From Hirsutella rhossiliensis (lineage: Eukaryota; Ascomycota; Sordariomycetes; Hypocreales; Ophiocordycipitaceae): a stretch of DNA of 64,000 nt. The stretch is from contig NW_025408675.1 in the NCBI RefSeq assembly GCF_020360975.1, positions 1,674,001-1,738,000 of the forward strand. The letters are read 5' to 3'. Shown piece after piece: positions 1-13,103 of the stretch. A model generated the notes under the pieces. That model saw nothing but the letters and a program-made list of their open reading frames with translations. It was not told where the DNA came from and searched no databases. The position numbers and the translations under genes are program-made. Positions within the stretch are counted from its first letter, which is position 1; each line of letters starts with the position of its first letter.

Positions 1-237
1 TATAACGCCTTCTTAGTTAGGTTTAAAAGATAAGTACTTTTAAAACCTTACTTAAGTATAAAACTAAACTACTAGAAAATCGATTAATACTACCTAAACG
101 ACTAAGTTATATTATTAAAACTTAATTATAGCATGCTATTTAAATACTATAATAATTATAGTTTATTAATAAGATATCTTTTAAAGATATATAAAATCTA
201 TAAATATACTAAAATAAAGGAATAGTATAACGCTACT
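1..237 (+). mobile_element. Ty3/gypsy chromovirus copy 2, left fragment (gag-side internal region)
   Basis: This is the left piece of the older plus-strand chromovirus whose remainder resumes at 7736. It reads as the reverse complement of about 5600-5836, the gag-side internal region of the nested copy, so it is internal sequence and not an LTR. The 5' LTR lies before the window. Joining position 237 to 7741 restores colinearity with copy 1, which shows that copy 1 inserted here. No intact frame remains, because CpA and TpG have gone to TpA throughout. Confidence 0.85.
233..237. repeat. Target-site duplication CTACT, left copy
   Basis: CTACT lies directly before the left LTR (starts 238). 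The same five bases follow the right LTR at 7736-7740. The uninterrupted version inside copy 1 (reverse complement near 5610) has CTACT once. Five bases is the usual duplication length for Ty3/gypsy integrase. Confidence 0.85.
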
Positions 238-687
238 TATAATAACCGGTATTATTCCTAAGGGATAAACCTATTAAGGGGTTAATATTAGTAGATATAA
301 TAAGGCGTAGTCTAAGTAATAATAAGTATATTACGTTAGTAATAAGTTAGAGGTTATAGACCGTAGACTATAACTAAGTAATTAAAATTAAAAATAAAAT
401 TATAATAAAGATCTATATTAAAAGCTAAAGAGCTATCTATCTAAAGGAGTAAAAGTAGGTAGCTATATATACCTATAAAGACTATCCTTAGATTATAGGC
501 CTAGCTATAATCCCTAACGTTAGATCGTATAGAGCGTAGTAATCCTATTAATCCTAGATTACTTAGATCTCTACGATCCCCTTAATCCTATATCTATTAG
601 ATAGTCGTGCCGACTATTTATCCGTTAAACTATATTACGTGCTTAACGCGGTCGACCGTTAGCGGCCTAGTAGCCGTAGTCGTAATA
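238..687 (-). repeat. 3' LTR of chromovirus copy 1
   Basis: 450 bp, colinear with 7286-7735 and differing mainly by C/T and A/G transitions. This copy keeps more C and G than its partner; for instance GTCGTGCCGAC here is GTTATACTAAC in the partner. The segment TTACGTGCTTAACGCGG is unchanged in both. Confidence 0.9.
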
Positions 688-707
688 CGATATCTCCCCT
701 CCTTTTA
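688..707 (-). other. Polypurine tract of chromovirus copy 1
   Basis: Read on the minus strand, the bases next to the 3' LTR form AAAAGGAGGGGAGATATCG. This is the plus-strand-synthesis primer position of an LTR retrotransposon and fixes the element's orientation. Copy 2 has the equivalent purine run at 12595-12610. Confidence 0.75.
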
Positions 708-1479
708 GTCTTATCTATAAGACCTATTATAGCTACCTTAGCCGCTATATATAAATATACCCTTATTATATTATACGTAAGTATATCGTTCCTTATTTCT
801 TTATCTTTTTAGGATATACTACTAATAGTATATCTAGTCGTATACTAAAAAATCGTTCCCGAAAAGCCTCCGAGCGCGCTACTCTTATTAAATATATTAA
901 CTTAAGTAGAGATCCTACTAGTATACTATATACTTAATACTTTAAGGCAAAAAAGACGAATTATTAGATAGCTAAAAATTCTTCGCGCTATAATAATTAT
1001 ATTACTAGTAGTCGTCCTTATTATAATAGTATTTTAGTAGCTTCTTCTTATAGGTATCTTTTAATTCTTTCTATATATAGTAGCTAACGTATTTCCTTTA
1101 GTAACTAAATTATTAGTAGAGTAGCGTAGGCTATATTCTAAAGAGGAGGAAGCTAAGGAAGCCTTATTAAAGCTTTAGGTATAGCTTATAAACCTTTAAT
1201 CGTAAATATCTATTACCGTTAATTATTTAGCTTATATCTAAAAGATTTAGAATTATATAAAGGAAAAGAGTTCTAAGTTATTTCGTTATAGTATTTAAGA
1301 AGTAGATACTAAGGATAGTATTTTACCTACGCTTAATACGTATAAGTATTAGGTAGTAAATAATTTATAATCGTTAGGCGTTCTTAATAAGGCGAATTAG
1401 TCCTTATTTAGTATTAGTAAGGAGTTTATAGATCTTAGTCCTTTAATCCCTCCTAAACCTTCTAGTAAAATTATTAAAG

Positions 1480-4400
1480 TAAAGAGCTATAGTAGGTTAA
1501 GTGCTTAAGTAGTTCTTAGGTATTTTCCTCTAGTCTATATCCCTTCTACTTAATAAGGTATTCTTATTACTAACCTTATTTTCTTATATTTAGTATTTAT
1601 TCTACTTTATATTCTTAATCGTTATTAACTTTAATGTTTTCCTATAGTTTAGTATTTTATAGCGCTAGTTCTAATAATAAGATATAAAATATTAAGTATA
1701 TCTATATTATTATTAGTAGCGAAAGTTTATAGTTAACTTTTAAAATAGTTTTCTTAACCTTAAACGGTCTAAGTTTCTTAAAATCTAATTTATTACTTAG
1801 TCGTTTTATTTTAATATTTCGTTATATAAGGTAGACTATATCTCCCTCTTAAAAGATTAGTCCTTATAATCTTTTCCGATTATAGTAAGTAGATATTTAT
1901 TCTTTAACGAATTAAAGTTCTTATTATATTTCTTTATATAATTTTTATAGCTAATCTACTTATAGTATTACTTATTTTACTTATAGTCCTTATTAAGTAA
2001 CCTTAAATACTTCTAGGTTATATCTATAATTAGCGTATACTAGTAAGAGCTTAGTTATTTCTATAACTAAGCTATTATAAGCTAGTTATACTATTAGTAG
2101 CTATTTAACTTAATCGTTTTATTTATAGCTAATATAGTATTATAAATATTATTTAAGCGTTTAGTTAAGTCGTTTTATTTATCTATCTATTTATAAGTAA
2201 TAAGCTATACTAAGCTTATCTTTCGTCCTTAATTATACTATAAGAGCTTACTAAAGCTTAGCTATAAACGTACTTCTTCTATTAAAGATAATCTTATTTA
2301 GTAGTCCGTAATTACTAATAATAGTTTATAGGAATATAAATACTAGTTCTTCTATATTACTTACTTTTTTATATAGTAAAAAGTATCTATACTTTATTAA
2401 TCTATCGGTAATAATAAATATACTATTATATTTAATATTAGTTATAAGTTCTTTTAATAGTAGTAGCTTTATAATATAGTTAAAAGCTATCGAATCCTAT
2501 AGTTTCTCTAGTACTAGTAGCGGTTATAATTCTCTATATAGCTTATATCGTTTAGCTTTACTTTATACGTAAAGTTCGTATTCTTTAATAACTTATTATA
2601 CTACTTCTTTAAGCTATAAGAAGTTATATTATTATTTAATCCGTTCTACTATTCTTTAGATTCCTTAGTATCTATATATTAAGTATTTATATATATCTTA
2701 TATAACTTTATCTTATAATACTAATAGTATCTAGATTTTATTTTTATATATTAGAATTTCTAAATATTCTATATTATATCCTTTTAGTACTTTATATTCT
2801 TTTATCTATTTTAGGATCTTTTAGTATATTAAGTCGTTAGGTTATACTTTAAATATTATATTTAGCTATTATTATTAATAGTTCTTATTTTCGTTAATTT
2901 CTAGGAGCTATCCTTTTACTATAAGTGCCCCTATATCGTAGTTACTTCGTCGACTAAGGGTATTAGCTCGACTATTTTCTATTCCTTTTCTATAGATTAT
3001 TTTATAATCGAATTCTAATAAATATTCGGCTTATTAGATCTATTATCCGTTTAACTATTATATAGTTATAAAGTATAAGATATTCTTATAATCTATATAG
3101 ACCTTAACTTTATATTTACTTTTAAGAAGGTAGTATTAAAATTCCTTAAAAGCTTAAATAATTATAAGGAATTCTTTATTATAGATAAGGTAATTAAGTT
3201 CTACGCTATATAGCTTCTTTAAATAGAATATAATTAGTTATAGTCTTCTTTTATTATCTATTTATCCGATTTATACTCTTAAAGTAAAGTCTAATATATT
3301 AGTTTTAAGTTCGATTTATCGTTTTAAATTAAAGGTAATTAAGACTAGTTCTTATATAATTATAGTTTTAATATATTTAAAAGCTTTATTAGCTTTATCG
3401 TCCTATATAAATTCTTTTTCTTTCTTTATTAAGTTATATAATAATACTACGATCTTTCTAAAATCTTTAATAAATTATTAGTAGTAATTTATAAATCCTA
3501 GGAAACTTTATATATCTTTAACGTTCTTTAGCGTTAGCTATTCTTAAACTAAGTTAATTTTATCTTATTATATTTATATCTCTTTTAATAAGACTATATA
3601 TCTAAGGAAGTTTACTTCCTATATATAGAACTTACTTTTCTTTAGTTTAACTAGTAACTTTATATTCTAAAGTATATAGAGTACCTTATAAACGTATTCT
3701 TTATATTCTTTTAAGGTATCTAAGAAGATTAGGATATTATCTAGGTATACTACTATAAAGATATCTAAGTATTCGCGTAGGATATTATTAATTATCTATT
3801 AAAAGGTAGCTAGTATATTTATAAGTCTAAATAGTATTACTAGATATTTAAATAGTCTGAATTTTATTTTAAAGGCTATTATCTATTTATATCCCTTTTT
3901 TATATATATTAAGTTATAGGCGCCTTTAAGGTTAAGGGCTATAAACTATTTTTTACTATATAATCGATCTTATAGTTCCGATATAAGCGGTAATAGTATT
4001 CGGTCTTTTATTATAATATCGTTTAAGCGTCTATAGTCGATAACTAGTTATAGCTTACTATTTTTCTTTAAAATAAATATAACTAGGTAGCTTACTTTAG
4101 ATATTAACGTTTATATATATCCCTTTTATAGATTCTCGTTAAGGTAGTCGTATAGCGTTTATAGTTATTTTCGTTTAAGTTATAGATCTTATAGAACGTT
4201 AGCGTTATTTTATCCTTAAGATAAATTTTATAGTCCTATTAGCTATATTTAAGTAACCTTATCTTAAGTTCTTCCTTAAAGAGTTTATTATATTTCCGGT
4301 ATTCCTAGGGGATATTCTTTATTTTATCTTATAAGCTTTATTCTTTCTTTTAAGAGCTAGTTTCTCTTAACTTAAGCTCTTTATTAATTTATATAAGGTC

Positions 4401-5600
4401 TTTCCTTAAAGTAATAATAACTCTTTAGATCTTTATATTATATCCTTTATTATATTTATATTAAATACTAGGTTATATAGCTATATTAGTTAGTATATAT
4501 GTCTTATTAGTCGATTTTATTATATCTATTAGTTTAGTTACTATTTTCGTTTATACTACTAAAGCTTATAATAATTTACTTAAACGGTTATCCCTTTTAT
4601 CTTATTTAATAGCTAAATTATTATAAAATTTTACTTTCTTTTATATTTATTAGTCTTAAAAACTTATATCTTTATCTTAATATAGCTAGCTAGTTTTCTA
4701 GTTAATTAGTAGGTTACTCTCCTATAGCTATAGAAGCCTTAATATAAGGTCGTATTCTTTAATATCTATAATATTAAAGTTAACTTATTTATTATAGCCT
4801 TAGATATTAATATTAAGGTAATTAATCTCTATATTAATAATTCCGTTATTATAATTAAAGGCTTTTCCTTTAATATTTATAAGTTTATATAGATCTTTCT
4901 TATATCTTTATATAAGTCGGTAATAATTAATAACTCTAAGTAAAATATAATTACCTATTACGCTATAATCTAAAAGTATATATATATAATATCCCGCGAT
5001 TTAGATATTTAATACTATTTAGTTACTATAGCTTACTATTACTATATATAAGGTCCTTAGATCTTATTATATTATACTAGTCTATAGCTCTTTTATAGAT
5101 AGTATACCTTATTTTTTACTTAGTCCTTATTTATTTTATTTAGGTATTCTTCTTCGATTTATTATTTATATTATTTCTTTATATTTTCGTCGCATAGTAT
5201 TATATTAGGGCTTAAGAGACTAATTTCTTATAGCTAATTAAAGATTTCTTATTTCTTAATACTATATTATTTATATTATATTACTTTATAGTTAATTATA
5301 TACTATACTTTATAATTCTATTTATTTTTATACTAAAGGTTAAGTTTTCGTTCTATATCTTTTTATTTTATATATAGTATTTTTATATTAATTCTCCCTT
5401 AGTTAAATATAGCTTATAGCCTTTATATATATTACTAATAATCTTTTAGTATACTATTATATTATTTATACTATACTTATACTTTTTCGTATTTATAAAC
5501 TCTATAGTTTAGGTATATATATTCGTTATAATCTTCCTTATTATATTTAACTTATTATATAAGTCTTTAAAAGATTAAGGGTTTAGATACCTTAAAGCGA
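1480..5600 (-). pseudogene. RIP-degraded pol of chromovirus copy 1 (PR-RT-RNaseH-IN-chromodomain)
   Basis: Minus-strand relic of the polyprotein that copied the element's RNA and integrated it. The reverse-transcriptase active site is visible at about 3731-3755 as VYLDNILIF, where the second Asp of the family YLDD box has become Asn (GAC/GAT to AAT). RNase H begins near 3340. The integrase core lies about 2000-2680, and a C-terminal chromodomain about 1480-1640, with a frame related to EYLIKWKGY. The chromodomain class is known to steer integration toward methylated-histone chromatin. In-frame stops are almost all TAA/TAG, consistent with RIP and not random decay. The frame was read by comparison with copy 2, so boundaries are approximate. 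Confidence 0.8.
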
Positions 5601-7200
5601 GTAGCGTTATACTATTCTTTTATTTTAGCGTATTTATAGATTTTATATATCTCTAAAAGATATCTTATTAATAAACTATAATTATTATAGTATTTAAGTA
5701 GTATACTATAATTAGGTTTTAATAATATAACTTAGTCGTTTAAGTAGCGTTAATTAGTTTTCTAGTAATTTAGTTCTATACTTAGGTAGGGTTTTAAAAG
5801 TACTTATCCTTTAAACCTAACTAGGAAGGCATCGTATTATACCTTTAACTAGAAGTATATTATATAATCTAAGTAGATATATAATATCTATAAAATATAC
5901 TTATAGTACTTATAAGTAAGTAGTATTTATAGATTATCTTTAAATTCTCTTTATAGTTACTATTCTCGTTATAGAGCTATAAAGGTATTAACTATAGTAA
6001 TAGCTATAGTATAGTCTCCTTTATATAGTGCTAGTTAATATCGAATTAATATAGCCTATTAGTTTTCTATATAAATTTAAGGTATTTATTAAGTTCTAAT
6101 TTTAAGTATTTCTTTAAATTCTTTAAAGTATAGAGCGTATTCTTTAATCGTAGTATTTTCCTTTAATAGTAAGGGTAGTAGTATAAGTTCGCTCTTATCT
6201 TTTATTTCTCTAGGTATTTCTTATTCTTTAAAGCTTATATTATCGATACTTTATTATTCCTCTTTAAGTTCTTATCTAAGTTTTATAAGTATAAGGGCTA
6301 TATCTATATCTTCTTTATTATATTGCTTATAAACTACCTATTATTATTATCGATTTTTATTTTATAAATCTTCTTAGAATCGTTTACTGTTTTTCTTAAT
6401 CTAGTCTTAAGAGACTCCTTTAAGATAAGGGTATTTTAGTTCTACGAATTTAACTTATTTTTATATTTTAGGATCCCTTTATTATATTATTATAAGGGTT
6501 TTCTTTAGTAGCTTTAGGAACTATCTAGTACTATTCTTATCGCTTAAGTATACTATATATTTATCGTCGTAGTATATAGTTTAACTAAGGAGTTTATACT
6601 TTAGTTTCTATTTATTATATAGAGATCGTCCTTAACTTCTTTTTTAAGCCTATTATAGAATCGTAATATAAAGGGTTCGTTATCTTAATTAAGCTTTAAG
6701 GTAACTTAACGGAACTTTATAGTATAATCTAATATTAAGATCCTTTATTAAAGTTCTTAAAGTTTTTATTTAGCTTCTTATTCCTTATTAGTTATTCTAA
6801 ATACCTTTATAATAGCTTCTTTAAATCCTTAGAAACTAATAAAGACTTTGTTTATCTTATTATCTCGTCGCGCTAGTTAGTTATTAAGAAAATCCCTTAT
6901 AATAAGTCTAAACTAAGCGAGTACTATTCTAGATAAATAATTTCCTATATAGAGTACCTTTTCGACTAAGTCTAAGAGTTTTATAGGGTAAAACTAGTAA
7001 TAGGCCTTAAGTTAAGTAAGAAAGTCTTAAAGCGTACTATAAGTACCGTCGAATAGTCCTAGCTATTTTAGTTTAACTACTTCTCTAAGGTCCCTAACTT
7101 ATCTATTACCTCCTTTATTCTTAAGTAACTATACCTTATATTAAAGGGTAATAATCTTACGTATTATATCCTAAGGCGATATAGTAGCTCTAGAGTTAGT
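5600..7200 (-). pseudogene. RIP-degraded gag region of chromovirus copy 1
   Basis: Minus-strand sequence between the 5' LTR and the protease/reverse-transcriptase region, where gag lies in Ty3/gypsy elements. I did not find a clear zinc-knuckle. Assignment rests on position and on the inverted match of 5600-5836 with bases 1-237. A few isolated TpG or CpA survive here (for example near 6387 and 6843). Confidence 0.55.
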
Positions 7201-7285
7201 TAATCTAGCTTACTATATAGGTATATTAATAGTTATAATATTACTTAAAGTAACGCGGTATTATACTAAATAAAAGCTTTTAACG

Positions 7286-7735
7286 TATAATAACTAATAT
7301 TATTCTTAACGGATAAACCTATTAAGGGGTTTATATTAGTAGATATAATAGGGCGTAGTCTAAGTAATAATAAGTATATTACGTTAGCAATAAGTCTAAG
7401 GTTATAGACTATAGACTATAACTAGGTAATTAAAATTAGAAATAAAATTATAATAAAGATCTATATTAAAAGCTAAAGAGCTATCTATTTAAAGGAGTAA
7501 AAGTAGGTAGCTATATATACTTATAGAGACTATCCTTAGATTATAGGCCTAGCTATAATCCTTAACGTTAGATTATATAGAGTATAGTAATCCTATTAAT
7601 CTTAGATTACTTAGATCTCTATAATCCCCTTAATCTTATATCTATTAGATAGTTATACTAACTATTTATCTATTAGACTATATTACGTGCTTAACGCGGT
7701 CGACCGTTAGCGGCTTAGTAGCTATAGTCGTAATA
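7286..7735 (-). repeat. 5' LTR of chromovirus copy 1
   Basis: 450 bp, partner of 238-687. It carries more T and A at sites where the left LTR keeps C and G, so the two ends of one element were not mutated equally. Confidence 0.9.
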
Positions 7736-7740
7736 CTACT
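7736..7740. repeat. Target-site duplication CTACT, right copy
   Basis: Matches 233-237. The sequence continuing to the right (TTACTTTAAAG) is the next part of copy 2's internal region, allowing two RIP transitions relative to copy 1. Confidence 0.85.
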
Positions 7741-8399
7741 TACTTTAAAGTATTTAAACCCTTAATCCTTTAAAGAGTTATATAATATATTAAATATAAT
7801 AAATAAGATTATAATAAATATATATACTTAAACTATAGAGTTTATAAATATAAAAAAGTATAAGTATAGTATAAATAATATAATAGTATATTAAAAGATT
7901 ATTAGTAATATATATAAAGGCTATAAGCTATATTTAACTAAGGATAAATTAATATAAAAATACTATATAAAAAATAAAAAGACGCTAAACGAAAACTTAA
8001 CCTTTAGTATAAAAATAAATAAATTTATAAAGTATAGTATATAATTAACTATAAAGTAGTATAATATAAATAATATAGCGTTAAGAAATAAGAAATCTTT
8101 AATTAGCTATAAGAAATTAGTCTTTTAAGCCTTAATATAATACTATATAATAAAAATATAAAGAAACGATATTAATAATAAATTAAAGAAGAATACTTAA
8201 ATAAAATAAATAAAGACTAAGTAAAAAATAAGGTATACTATCTATAAAAGGGCTATAGACTAGCACGATATAATAAGATCTAAGGACCTTATATATAGTA
8301 ACGGTAAGCTATAGTAACTAAATAGTATTAAATATCTAAATTATAGGATATTATATATATATACTTTTAAACTATAGCGCGATAAGTAATTATATTTTA

Positions 8400-11300
8400 C
8401 TTAAAGTTATTAATCGTTACTAACTTATATAGAGATATAAGATAGATTTATATAAACTTATAAATATTAAAAAAGAGGCCTTTAACTATAATAATAAAAT
8501 TATTAATATAGAGATTAATTACCTTAATATTAATATCTAAGGCTATAATAAATAAGTTAACTTTAATATTCTAGATATTAAAGAATATAACCTTATATTA
8601 AGACTTTTATAGCTATAAGAGAGTAACCTATTAATTAACTAGAAAACTAGCTAGCTATATTAAAATGAAGATATAAGTTTTTAAGACTAATAAATATAAA
8701 AGAAAGTAAAATTTTATAATAATTTAGCTATTAAATAAGATAAAAGGGATAACCGTTTAAGTAAATTATTATAAGCTTTAGTAGTATAAACGAAAATAGT
8801 AACTAAACTAATAGATATAATAAAATCGATTAATAAGACCTATATACTAACTAATATAGCTATATAACCTAGTATTTAATATAAATATAATAAAGGATAT
8901 AATATAAAGATCTAAAGAGTTATTATTACTTTAAGGAAAGACCTTATATAAATTAATAAAGAGCTTAAGTTAAGAGAAACTAGCTCTTAAAAGAAAGAAT
9001 AAAGCTTATAAAATAAAATAAAGAATATCCTTTAAGAATACCGGAAATATAATAAACTCTTTAAAGAAGAACTTAAGATAAGGTTACTTAAATATAGCTA
9101 ATAAGACTATAAAATTTATCTTAAGGATAAAATAACGCCGACGTTTTATAAAATCTATAACTTAAATAAAATATAACTATAAATACTATATAGCTACCTT
9201 AATAAGAATCTATAAAAAGGATATATATAAATATTAATATCTAAAGTAAGCTATCTAGTTATATTTATTTTAAAGAAAAATAGTAAGCTATAACTAGTTA
9301 TTAACTATAAACGCTTAAACTATATTATAATAAAGGACTAAATACTATTACTACTTATATTAGAACTATAAGATCGACTATATAGTAAAAATTAGTTTAT
9401 AGCCTTTAATCTTAAAGGCGCTTATAACTTAATATATATAAAAAAAGGATATAAATAAATAATAGCCTTTAAAACGAAATTTAAACTATTTAAATATCTA
9501 GTAATACTATTTAAACTTATAAATATACTAGCTACCTTTTAATAAATAATTAATTATATCCTATATAAATACTTAAATATCTTTATAATAATATACTTAG
9601 ATAATATCTTAATCTTCTTAGATACCTTAGAAGAATATAAGGAATATATCTATAAGGTACTTTATATACTTTAGAATATAAAGTTACTAGTTAAACTAAA
9701 GAAAAGTAAGTTCTATATATAAGAAGTAGACCTTCTTAGATATATAATCTTACTAAGAGAGATATAAATATAATAAGATAAAATTAACTTAGTTAAAGAA
9801 TAGCTAACGCTAAAGAACGTTAAGGATATATAAAGTTTCCTAGGATTTATAAATTACTATTAACGATTTATTAAAGAGTTCGGAAAGATTATAATACTAT
9901 TATATAACTTAATAAAGAAGGGAAAAGGGTTTATATAAAACGATAAAGTTAATAAAGCTTTCGAATATATTAAGACTATAATTATATAAAAACTAGTCTT
10001 AACTACCTTTAATTTAAAATAATAAATCGAACTTAAAACTAATATATTAGACTTTACTTTAAGAGTATAAATTAAATAAAAGAATAATAAAGAAAGACTA
10101 TAACTAATTATATTCTACTTAAAAAAGCTATATAGTATAGAACTTAATTATCCTATTTATAATAAAGAATTCCTTATAATTATTTAAGCTTTTAAGGAAT
10201 TTTAATATTACTTCCTTAAAAGTAAGTATAAAGTTAACGTTTATATAAGTTATAAGAATATCTTATACTTTATAATAATATAATAGTTAAACGAACGATA
10301 GATTTAATAAGCTAAATATTTATTAGAATTTAACTATAAAATAATCTATAGAAAAGGAATAAAATTTAGTTAAGCTAATACTCTTAGTTAATAAAGTAAC
10401 TATAATATAAGAGTACTTATAATAAAAGAATAGCTCCTAGAAATTAATAAAAACGGAAACTACTAGTAATAATAGCTAAATATAATATTTAAAGTATAAC
10501 TTAATAACTTAATATATTAAAAGATCCTAAAATAAGTAAAAGAATATAAAGTACTAAAGGAATATAATATAGAATATTTAGAAGTTTTAATATATAAGAA
10601 TAAAATCTAGATACTACTAGCGTTATAAGATAAAGTTATATAAGATATATATAAATATCTAATATATAGGTACTAAGGAATCTAAAGAATAATAAAACGG
10701 ATTAAATAATAATATAACTTTTTATAGCTTAAGGAAGTAGTATAATAAGTTATTAAAAAATATAAACTTTATATATAAAGTAAAGCTAAACGATATAAGC
10801 TATATAGAGAATTATAACTGCTACTAGTACTAGAGAAACTATAGGATTTAATAGCTTTTAATTATATTATAAAGCTACTACTATTAAAAGAACCTATAAC
10901 TAACGTTAAGTATAATAGTATATTTATTATTACTAACTAATTAATAAAGTATAAATACTTCTTACTATATAAAGAAGTAAGTAATATAAAAGAGCTAGTA
11001 TATATATTCCTATAAATAATTATTAGTAAGTATAATCTATTAAATAAGATTATCTTTAATAAAGGAAGTATATTTATAACTAAGTTTTAGTAAGCTCTTA
11101 TAATATAATTAAGGACGAAATATAAGCTTAGTATAGCTTATTACCTATAAATAAATAGATAAATAAAACGACTTATTTAAACGCTTAAATAATATTTAAA
11201 GTACTATATTAATTATAAATAAAATAATTAAGTTAAATAGCTACTAATAGCGTAACTAGCTTATAATAGCTTAGTTATAGAAATAACTAAGCTCTTACTA

Positions 11301-11900
11301 GTATACGCTAATTATAGATATAACCTAAAGGTATTTAAGGTTAATTAATAAGGACTATAAGTAAAATAAATAATATAATAAGTAGATTAGCTATAAAAAT
11401 TATATAAATAAATATAATAAGAACTTTAATTTATTAAAGAATAAATATCTACTTACTATAAATAGAAAAGACTATAAGGACTAATTATTTAAGAGGGAGA
11501 TATAGTTTACCTTATATAATAAAATATTAAAATAAAATAACTAAGTAATAAATTAAATTTTAAGAAACTTAGACTATTTAAGGTTAAGAAAACTATTTTA
11601 AAAGTTAACTATAAACTTACGCTACTAATAATAATATAGATATACCTAATATTCTATATCTTTTTATTAAAACTAGCGCTATAAAATACTAAACTATAGG
11701 AAAAAATCGAAGTTAATAATAATTAAGAATATAAAATAAAATAAATACTAAATATAAGAAAATAAGGTTAGTAATAAGAATACCTTATTAAATAAAAAGG
11801 ATATAGACTAAAGGAAAATACCTAAGAGCTACTTAAGTATTTAACTTACTATAGTTCTTTACTTTAATAGTTCTATTAAGTAAACCCTTACTTAGAAATA
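8400..11900 (+). pseudogene. RIP-degraded pol of chromovirus copy 2
   Basis: Plus-strand polyprotein relic. Reverse transcriptase has IYLDNILIF at about 9588-9615 (YLDD changed to YLDN). RNase H lies about 10000-10330 (frame with IELKTNILDFTL). Integrase lies about 10680-11350: a frame equivalent to the zinc-binding region and the core motif FIITDQLIKY is readable. A chromodomain lies about 11715-11890, with YLIKQKGY corresponding to the family's YLVKWKGY. Stops fall at expected Gln/Trp sites. The chromodomain and gene order place it in the chromovirus branch of Ty3/gypsy. Confidence 0.8.
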
Positions 11901-12594
11901 TAAGGTTATTAAGAATAGTATCTTAGTTTAATATATCTAAGGTATTAAATAATTAAACCTTACTAATAGTAATAGTTTCCTTATTTAATAAATAAACTAA
12001 TTTAACTTAAGGAGAACGCGTTATACTATTATCTTTATTAATAGCTTATATACCCCGCTAAGATAACTTACTACCTTAGTCATTTAAGAAACGCTTTTAT
12101 TTCTTAATCTAAGCTAAGCGAGCTATTACTTCCTTTAACGCTTCTTTTACTTTCTATTCGTTTAAATTAATCTTTTACTATTAATTTATAATATAATAAA
12201 CTAGATAAAAAAGAATATTAGTAAAAAGAATAATAAGGAAGGAAAGGGATAAAATAAATAAGCGGACGCTATATTATAACTATTATAAGAACGGCCTATA
12301 AAGGTATATTTAAAACACCGATTAAAACGCTCGCCGACCTTATAAGTTAGGCCTAACTAAAAATAATAGGAGTAAGGTTTAATTTTAATACTATAGATCT
12401 CGGTCTAAGACGCTAGCTCTGATTATTAACGCGATTTATTAGAATTATAAGAATAGGATTTTTAAATATAACTAGATATACTATTAGTAGTATATCCTAA
12501 AAGGATAAAAGAATAAGGAATAATATACTTATATATAACGCGATAAAGGTATATTTATATATAGCGGCTAAGGTAGTAGGTCTTAAAGGTAAGA

Positions 12595-12610
12595 CTAAAA
12601 GAAAGGGAGG
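12595..12610 (+). other. Polypurine tract of chromovirus copy 2
   Basis: ACTAAAAGAAAGGGAGG sits five bases before the 3' LTR start at 12616. It aligns with the minus-strand purine tract of copy 1. Confidence 0.7.
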
Positions 12611-12615
12611 TATCT

Positions 12616-13099
12616 TATTATAATTATAGTTTAGTAAACCGTAGGGACTAATATAAGTTATAAGGGTATATAACGTAAGAAGTAAGGAATATAGGATAGA
12701 CTAACGGGCTAATTAAGTTTAGAGTAATAGGTTACTCTAGCGCTTTAACGCTCTATAGCTAGGATTATAGGATCGCTCTAATACTTTTACGCTCTTAGGC
12801 TATAGGATTACCTAGTACTCTCGGCGATCTAAGGAAGCTCTTAAGGTATATAAGGAAGGAATAAAATACTCCTTTAAATAGATAGCTTAATAGCTTTTAA
12901 TACTATAATTATTATAATCTCTATAATAATCTTATCTTTAATTTTAATTACTTAATTACTTAGTTATAGTCTATAGTTTATAACTTTTAACTTATTATTA
13001 ATATAATATACTTATTATTACTTAGACTACGCCTTATTATATCTATTAATATAAACCCTTTAATAAGTTTATCCTTTAAGAATAATACTAGTTATTATA
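12616..13099 (+). repeat. 3' LTR of chromovirus copy 2
   Basis: About 484 bp. Its 3' half matches the reverse complement of copy 1's LTR up to the shared end GTTATTATA. Its U3 half diverges and carries a different insert, so the two copies belong to LTR variants with a common internal region. The 5' partner is outside the window. Confidence 0.75.
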
Positions 13100-13103
13100 G
13101 TAT

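Larger units (their letters stand above)
238..7735 (-). mobile_element. Ty3/gypsy chromovirus copy 1, complete but RIP-inactivated
   Basis: A full-length LTR retrotransposon on the minus strand, bounded by two 450-bp direct repeats (238-687 and 7286-7735) and a 5-bp target duplication. Reading from right to left the order is 5' LTR, gag region, protease, reverse transcriptase, RNase H, integrase, chromodomain, polypurine tract, 3' LTR. Both LTRs begin TATAATAAC and end GTAATA, as expected if the canonical TG...CA ends became TA...TA. Every frame is broken by TAA/TAG at former Gln and Trp codons. It is nested in copy 2, with which it shares internal sequence over several kilobases in inverted orientation. 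Confidence 0.9.
7736..13099 (+). mobile_element. Ty3/gypsy chromovirus copy 2, main part
   Basis: Plus-strand continuation of the element begun at 1-237, ending with its 3' LTR. Order left to right: protease, reverse transcriptase, RNase H, integrase, chromodomain, polypurine tract, 3' LTR. It is visibly more AT-rich than copy 1: many CpG still present in copy 1 have become TpA here. That fits an older insertion that went through more mutation, and it is the host into which copy 1 jumped. Confidence 0.85.

Noticed and set aside
1..13099. Mitochondrial or bacterial origin because of low GC
   Set aside because: Ty3/gypsy chromoviruses with LTRs and target duplications, and a CpA-specific bias, show fungal nuclear DNA.
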